Positions 59,544 to 64,000 of a DNA stretch of 64,000 nucleotides are shown here, piece by piece (the stretch's first letter is position 1; every line of letters begins with the position of its first letter). Below the pieces are notes generated by a model that saw nothing but the letters and a program-made list of their open reading frames with translations, had not been told where the DNA came from and did not search any database. The stretch is from B10-G9 sp964627755. Lineage in GTDB: Bacteria > Chloroflexota > Anaerolineae > Anaerolineales > UBA11858. The DNA is taken from NCBI GenBank assembly GCA_964627755.1, contig CAZVIH010000076.1, positions 41,400 to 105,399 of the forward strand, written 5' to 3'. Made by a program: the position numbers and the translations under genes.

Positions 59544-60664
59544 TTCTGATCTCCTCCTTCTTTGTTGCCAGCTAGAGTTATCAATTCTCTGGCAATCATT
59601 TTTGCCGCTTCAGGCTTTGCCATATCCTTGAGAGCAGATTTCATCTGATTCAATCTCTCCGGATTCCTGATCAGAGATAACACTGTGGGAAGTAATCTTT
59701 CCTTTAATTCTTCATCTCTAATCATTAATGCAGCGTCTCGATCAACCAGGTATTTAGCATTTGTTTTCTGGTACCGCCAGGCATACGGATATGGAACCAG
59801 GATCGCTGGCAGCTCAAACATCGGATATTCCCCCAGAATAGATGCCCCGCTGCGAGAGACGACCAGGTCAGCACTTCTCAAAGCAGCACCCATTTCATCA
59901 TGAAGGAACGGGAAGATCCGATAATTCTTTTGCAGATCTGCAGATAATTTATCCCGGTTTATTTTAATCCCTTCCCAATCCAGTCTTCCTGTAATATGGA
60001 CCACCTGTATCTCTTTTAATAACTCCGGCAGAATGGCATCCAGGGCTTTGTTAATTGAGCGGGCACCCTTGCTGCCACCAAATACCAACAGGACAGGTAA
60101 ATCTGACGATAATTCCAGAGCCTCGAGAGCTTGATCTTGGGTCCAACTCAGCAGTTTGGGACGCACTGGATAACCACTGACTATGACATCTTTCCCTGGC
60201 GGTGTGAATTGGCGGCTCAGATCAACAGACAAAGCAATTCTTGACACCAGGTTAGATATAGTCCTGATCGCCAGGCCAGGTTCGATATCAGGGGTAAATA
60301 CCAGGCTCGGTTTCGCCCGTCCTGCAAAAGCAGCTGGCACCGCCAGGTATCCACCCGTAAAAAACAGCACATCCGGCTGATATTCGCGCAAAATCCTGCC
60401 CGCTTTAAGATATCCCCTGAATAACTTGGCCAGATTACCAGGCAGGTTTTTCAAACCCACACCGTGTAATCCTGCAGCGGGAATGTTCGTATATTCGATA
60501 TTCAGTCTGGAGATAATTTCTCCTTCCATACCGTTTTCTCCGCCTACCCAAAGGACATCGTCAGATGTCTCCCAGGATGGGTTAAGATCTTTTAGTGCCT
60601 GGAGGACGGCTAAAGCCGGGTACACTCCCCCGCCTGTCCCGCCCGCGCAAATCAACAACCGCAC
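59540..60664 (-). CDS. murG: Lipid II synthase MurG with altered glycine-rich loop
   Basis: Peripheral membrane glycosyltransferase of 374 residues that adds GlcNAc to lipid I. The N-terminal loop reads AGGTGGGVYPALAVLQAL; the family consensus GGTGGH has His here replaced by Gly. The second loop VFGGSKGARSIN and the UDP-GlcNAc site (SRSGASILGEYPMF ALP-type) are present. The GTG start has GGAGGT 6 nt upstream. It begins inside the 3' end of ftsW, with an 83-bp overlap. Confidence 0.93.
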   Translation of the reverse strand: MRLLICAGGTGGGVYPALAVLQALKDLNPSWETSDDVLWVGGENGMEGEIISRLNIEYTNIPAAGLHGVGLKNLPGNLAKLFRGYLKAGRILREYQPDVLFFTGGYLAVPAAFAGRAKPSLVFTPDIEPGLAIRTISNLVSRIALSVDLSRQFTPPGKDVIVSGYPVRPKLLSWTQDQALEALELSSDLPVLLVFGGSKGARSINKALDAILPELLKEIQVVHITGRLDWEGIKINRDKLSADLQKNYRIFPFLHDEMGAALRSADLVVSRSGASILGEYPMFELPAILVPYPYAWRYQKTNAKYLVDRDAALMIRDEELKERLLPTVLSLIRNPERLNQMKSALKDMAKPEAAKMIARELITLAGNKEGGDQK

Positions 60665-61808
60665 CTAATGACCTCCGTTCCTGTTTTCTACGTTCCAATT
60701 CTGACATCCTGGCAACACCCAGGATGATTCCAACTGCTGACAAGGTAACCACAAGATTAGATCCTCCCTGGCTCATAAATGGGAGCGGGTTACCCGCTAC
60801 TGGTAGCAGCCCAATGATGACAGCGATGTTCACATAAGCTTCAAATACGATCCAGAATACCAACCCGGCAGCCAGGAATGATCCCAGACCGTCCAGAGCT
60901 TTTTTGGCGATTATCATTCCCCGCCAAAGCAGCAAGGCATATAAAATAACCAAAACAGCTGAACCTACAAATCCCAGCTCCTCACCTACAACAGCAAAGA
61001 TGCTATCAGTATGAGGAACAGGAAGCAAAACCAGCTTTGCCACACCCCTACCAAGACCTACACCAAACCAGCCGCCATCTACAAACGCAGTAAACGATTT
61101 GGCAATCTGTTCTGAACCAATGGTATTGATATCTCTGATACCCACCCAAAAGTCCGCAATACGTTGGTATACTTCCGGTTTTCGCAAGGCTACTAATCCC
61201 GCGCCCATGCTCATCGATATGACCAGCAATAACAAAATCTGCATCAATGATCCGCCAGCCAAATAAAATAACAGTAAACCGAGGGCAAAGATCGTCACTG
61301 CTGCGCTGACATCAGTTTGGATGGCAATCAATCCTCCCACTAATCCCAGGATCACAGCCAGGGGAATCAAACCGAAATGGAATTTCTTGATCAAATCACC
61401 CTTGGCGTCAAGCCATACTGCCAGGTAAATCACGATAGTGAGTTTAGCCAACTCAGATGGTTGAACTGACTTTCCACCGAAAATGGATCGATCCCCAATA
61501 AATAAGACCAGTACCAGCAAGGCTATCGTACCCACAATAGCAAGGATAGCGAGACGGTTTTTCGCCCAGCGGTGGTAATCCATAAAATAAAGGAAGATCG
61601 CCACTCCCAATCCCAGAACTAACCACAACAACTGGCGCAGGAAAAAGGAATTTACATCGTTCGAAACCCTCCAGGAGACATCCCAGGAAGCGGAATAAAG
61701 TATTAGCAGCCCAAAAACAAGCAGTGCGGCCACAATACTTAAAAATGGAATATCAATTGCCAGATCCAGTCCTACTGGATCAGATTTCAGTTCAGTTTGT
61801 TTACCCAT
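60582..61808 (-). CDS. ftsW: SEDS peptidoglycan glycosyltransferase FtsW
   Basis: Polytopic SEDS protein of 408 residues with about ten helices. Conserved loops: KSVQPSELAKLTIVIYLA, GSEQIAKSFTAFVDGGWFGV, PVPHTDSIFAVVGEELGF, and NPLPFMSQGGSNLVVT. The C-terminal 27 residues, rich in Arg and Gly (VVDLRGRDRRGSVPGFSRPP), are encoded in the region that also encodes the MurG start. It overlaps murD by 22 bp. Confidence 0.95.
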   Translation of the reverse strand: MGKQTELKSDPVGLDLAIDIPFLSIVAALLVFGLLILYSASWDVSWRVSNDVNSFFLRQLLWLVLGLGVAIFLYFMDYHRWAKNRLAILAIVGTIALLVLVLFIGDRSIFGGKSVQPSELAKLTIVIYLAVWLDAKGDLIKKFHFGLIPLAVILGLVGGLIAIQTDVSAAVTIFALGLLLFYLAGGSLMQILLLLVISMSMGAGLVALRKPEVYQRIADFWVGIRDINTIGSEQIAKSFTAFVDGGWFGVGLGRGVAKLVLLPVPHTDSIFAVVGEELGFVGSAVLVILYALLLWRGMIIAKKALDGLGSFLAAGLVFWIVFEAYVNIAVIIGLLPVAGNPLPFMSQGGSNLVVTLSAVGIILGVARMSELERRKQERRSLGAVVDLRGRDRRGSVPGFSRPPGTKRS

Positions 61809-63172
61809 AATCTGAACTTTTCTCCTCTTTCTTCAAAATCAGTAAATTCATCAAAACTGGTCCCTCCCGGGGAGAGTAAAACCACATCTCCCTTTTCACA
61901 AATCTCTGCTGCAACCTTGACGGCTTGCTCTAACCCGGAACATTTCCGGTAAGGTAAGAGCTCCTGTCCTTCCTTAAGTTCAGCAGTCAGGGAAGTTTCG
62001 ATCAGATCGGCGGCTTCGCCGAACAGGATCAAATACCTGACCCGCTCCAATACCAACCTCGAAAATTCCTGCCAGGGAAGATCTTTATCTCGTCCGCCTG
62101 CCAGTAATACCAGCGGTTCCTGAAATGAGTTCAGGGCTGCGATCGATAGAGCTGGAGCAGTAGCTTTGGAATCGTTCACCCATTCCGCTCCGCCCCATTC
62201 CCGAATAATTTCCAATCTGTGGGGCACACCTTCCAGGGCTTCCACTCCCTTAAGCATGGCGTCAACAGGAAACTCTGCAGCGGCTGCGATAGCACAAGCT
62301 GCTAAAACATTCATCTGATTATGAGCTCCCCTCAATTTGATGCTGTTGACGGGGATCAACTGCTGGGATCCTTTCCCATTCCAATAACAAATCCAATCCT
62401 CTTCCAAAAAAGTCCCAACCTGCCCATCTGCTGGTTTCTGGCGGCCGAAGCTGACCAGTTGGCCTGATACCTCGTTGTGCAGCGCCCATGATCCCGGGTC
62501 TTCCCTGTTCAACACAGCTATATCAGATTCCGATTGACCTGCCAGGATCCGAGCTTTTGCACGAGTATAAGCCTGCATGGTGCCGTGCCTATCCAGGTGA
62601 TTGGGTGTGATGTTGACAATACAGGCAATTTTCGGCGAGATGTTTATTTGCTCTAACTGGAAGCTGGACAATTCCATGACCGCGATATGATCCAGTTCCA
62701 TCTGGTCCACATCACTGATCAGGGGATTGCCGATATTCCCGCCCACCCAACTTCGTGTTTCACCGAATGCAAAAGCTGCCATTTTACCAACCAATAATGT
62801 TGTGGTGGTTTTTCCAGCCGACCCTGTGATACCGATCACCGGACAGGGAACCATTTCTAGGAAGATCTGGGAGTCATTCGTTAGCGGGATTCCCCGGGAA
62901 AGCGCCTCTTGTACCAGCGGGAGCGACAAAGGAACGCCACCGGACAACGACAGATAATCCGCCCCGTCCAATAGCTCAATCGGGTGTCCACCCAGGACCC
63001 ACTTGATCTCGCTTTCCTGAAAATCGCTAATGATGTCTCGAAGCACCTTTTCATCCTTATGATCTGTAACTGTTACGATTGCCCCGTGAGCGCTAAGATA
63101 CTTTGCCAGAGCCAATCCCTGGCGCGCGGCTCCCAGGATCACAATGTGTTTGTCTCGATAATTTTCTTTCAT
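61787..63172 (-). CDS. murD: UDP-N-acetylmuramoylalanine--D-glutamate ligase
   Basis: Mur ligase of 461 residues, adds D-Glu. VILGAARQGLALAKYL at the N-terminus, ATP loop GITGSAGKTTTTLLV, NITPNHLDRHGTM, and NDSKATAP. The ATG at 63172 is coupled to mraY by TGATG. The loop has GSAGKTTTT instead of the usual GTNGKTT. Confidence 0.95.
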   Translation of the reverse strand: MKENYRDKHIVILGAARQGLALAKYLSAHGAIVTVTDHKDEKVLRDIISDFQESEIKWVLGGHPIELLDGADYLSLSGGVPLSLPLVQEALSRGIPLTNDSQIFLEMVPCPVIGITGSAGKTTTTLLVGKMAAFAFGETRSWVGGNIGNPLISDVDQMELDHIAVMELSSFQLEQINISPKIACIVNITPNHLDRHGTMQAYTRAKARILAGQSESDIAVLNREDPGSWALHNEVSGQLVSFGRQKPADGQVGTFLEEDWICYWNGKGSQQLIPVNSIKLRGAHNQMNVLAACAIAAAAEFPVDAMLKGVEALEGVPHRLEIIREWGGAEWVNDSKATAPALSIAALNSFQEPLVLLAGGRDKDLPWQEFSRLVLERVRYLILFGEAADLIETSLTAELKEGQELLPYRKCSGLEQAVKVAAEICEKGDVVLLSPGGTSFDEFTDFEERGEKFRLWVNKLN

Positions 63173-64000
63173 CACACTAATGACAGCGCCACGCCCACTA
63201 GACTTGCTACTAATCCAATTAACCAGAATCGTTGAACGACCTGGGTCTCACTCCAGCCTAATAATTCAAAATGGTGGTGCAGCGGGGTCATCTTAAAGAC
63301 CCGCCGACCTTTGGTAAGTTTGAAAAAAACGACCTGGATCACCACACTTAATAATTCGCTGAGCGGGATAATACCAATAATCGGCAGTACAGCCCATTGA
63401 CCAGTCATTAATGCCACAACAGCCAGGGTCGCGCCCAAGGCAAGTGAGCCTGTATCTCCCATAAAAAGTTCAGCCGGGTGAACGTTGAACCAAAGGAAAC
63501 CAAAAATCGATCCAACAAGAATAAAACAGAATCGAGCCAAAAAAATCTGTCCCTGGATCAGGGCAATCACTCCATAAGCCGCAAAAGCCGTAGCTGAGAT
63601 TAGCCCGGCAAGCCCGTCCAAACCATCTGTAAAGTTGACCGCGTTTGAATATCCTGCAATCGCGACCACAGCAATTGGGTAATACCAGAATCCCAGTCGG
63701 ATCTCAAAGTCCAAACCTGGGAAATACAGCTCAGGAACATCCAACAGCAACCGCAGCACTAAAACTGTGGCTATAGATACCACTAACTGCAGAATGAGTT
63801 TGACCAGGGCAGAGAGTCCATCTCCATCCCGGATTTCCCTCAAACTAATCCAATCGTCGATGGAGCCAATCAGGGCAAAAGCTCCAAACACGGCCAATAA
63901 CACCAGGGTTGAGGCGCCGAAGATCGACACACCCAATACTTTCACAGCGTTGAACAGGATGGTCAACAAGGCCACCGGGAACAGGATCAAAACACCTCCC
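63172..64000 (-). CDS. mraY: Phospho-N-acetylmuramoyl-pentapeptide transferase, 5' end cut off
   Basis: Polytopic enzyme that makes lipid I. The frame stays open to the window edge; the visible 270 or so residues lack the N-terminal 60-80 residues with the TMGG region. Present are IDDW (Asp pair), NFTDGLDGLAG, the MGDTGSLALG loop, and PLHHHFELLGWSE with the histidine-rich site. A TTG at 63990 is not the true start. Confidence 0.95.
   Translation of the reverse strand, partial: GGVLILFPVALLTILFNAVKVLGVSIFGASTLVLLAVFGAFALIGSIDDWISLREIRDGDGLSALVKLILQLVVSIATVLVLRLLLDVPELYFPGLDFEIRLGFWYYPIAVVAIAGYSNAVNFTDGLDGLAGLISATAFAAYGVIALIQGQIFLARFCFILVGSIFGFLWFNVHPAELFMGDTGSLALGATLAVVALMTGQWAVLPIIGIIPLSELLSVVIQVVFFKLTKGRRVFKMTPLHHHFELLGWSETQVVQRFWLIGLVASLVGVALSLV

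Noticed and set aside
1..64000. CRISPR arrays, insertion sequences, tRNA or rRNA genes
   Set aside because: I looked for regular spaced repeats, transposase-like frames with terminal repeats, and cloverleaf or rRNA motifs in all gaps and found none.

Overview
The window is a single chromosomal segment, most likely from a member of the Chloroflexota (Anaerolineae-like). I infer this from gene content, not from a marker-gene search: multiheme cytochromes beside a complete dcw cell-wall cluster, toast-rack-type lipoproteins, a baseplate-J-like single-pass protein, a CpaE-like regulator, several solute-binding lipoproteins, and no outer-membrane or lipopolysaccharide genes. Codon use and base composition look fairly even. 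I see no prophage, transposase, CRISPR array, tRNA or rRNA.

Layout. 0.4-8 kb holds housekeeping genes: alaS, a baseplate-J-like membrane protein, ruvX, mltG and, convergent, folC. 8.2-13.3 kb is a phosphonate-type ABC transporter whose binding lipoprotein is two unrelated binding proteins fused in one chain. Its permease carries an extra extracytoplasmic domain and a large insertion. 13.4-16.1 kb is larE-larB-larC, the pathway for the nickel-pincer nucleotide cofactor. 16.2-25.3 kb holds a SanA-like protein, a toast-rack lipoprotein, a Xer-like protein without catalytic residues, tilS, a receiver-ATPase fusion, a sirtuin, a GAF histidine kinase, two tandem half-size permeases and a CinA-domain protein. 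25.4-30.9 kb is a complete branched-chain amino acid ABC operon (livKHMGF), followed by a fabL-like reductase.

32.4-51.1 kb is an energy and sulfur island of three transcription units. Unit 1 is arsR, tusA, a cysteine-poor FlpD/MvhD-like gene, two HdrA-like flavoproteins, a small winged-helix gene, a QmoC-like membrane subunit and a DsrE-like gene. Unit 2 is an octaheme cytochrome c, a four-cluster ferredoxin and an NrfD-type quinone-reactive subunit; LysR genes lie on both sides. Unit 3 is arsR, an octaheme tetrathionate-reductase-family cytochrome, a heptaheme cytochrome fused to cytochrome b561, and a split YeeE/YedE transporter whose second half carries a rhodanese domain without its cysteine. 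All three units have a Crp-type dyad about 30 bp upstream of a -10 hexamer. The two arsR-led units also have a second dyad between the predicted transcript start and the arsR start codon. The working picture is import and reduction of thiosulfate or tetrathionate, intracellular sulfane-sulfur relay by TusA/DsrE/rhodanese proteins, and electron exchange with the quinone pool. The direction of electron flow and the substrate cannot be read from sequence.

51.2-64 kb, on the minus strand, is the dcw cluster in the order mraY (cut by the window edge), murD, ftsW, murG, cvpA-like, murC, a 63-residue unknown, murB, ddl, ftsQ, ftsA, ftsZ, with nrdR after it. A general feature of this genome is that several genes start exactly where transcription should begin, 6-7 nt after an extended or full -10 element, which suggests leaderless messages.
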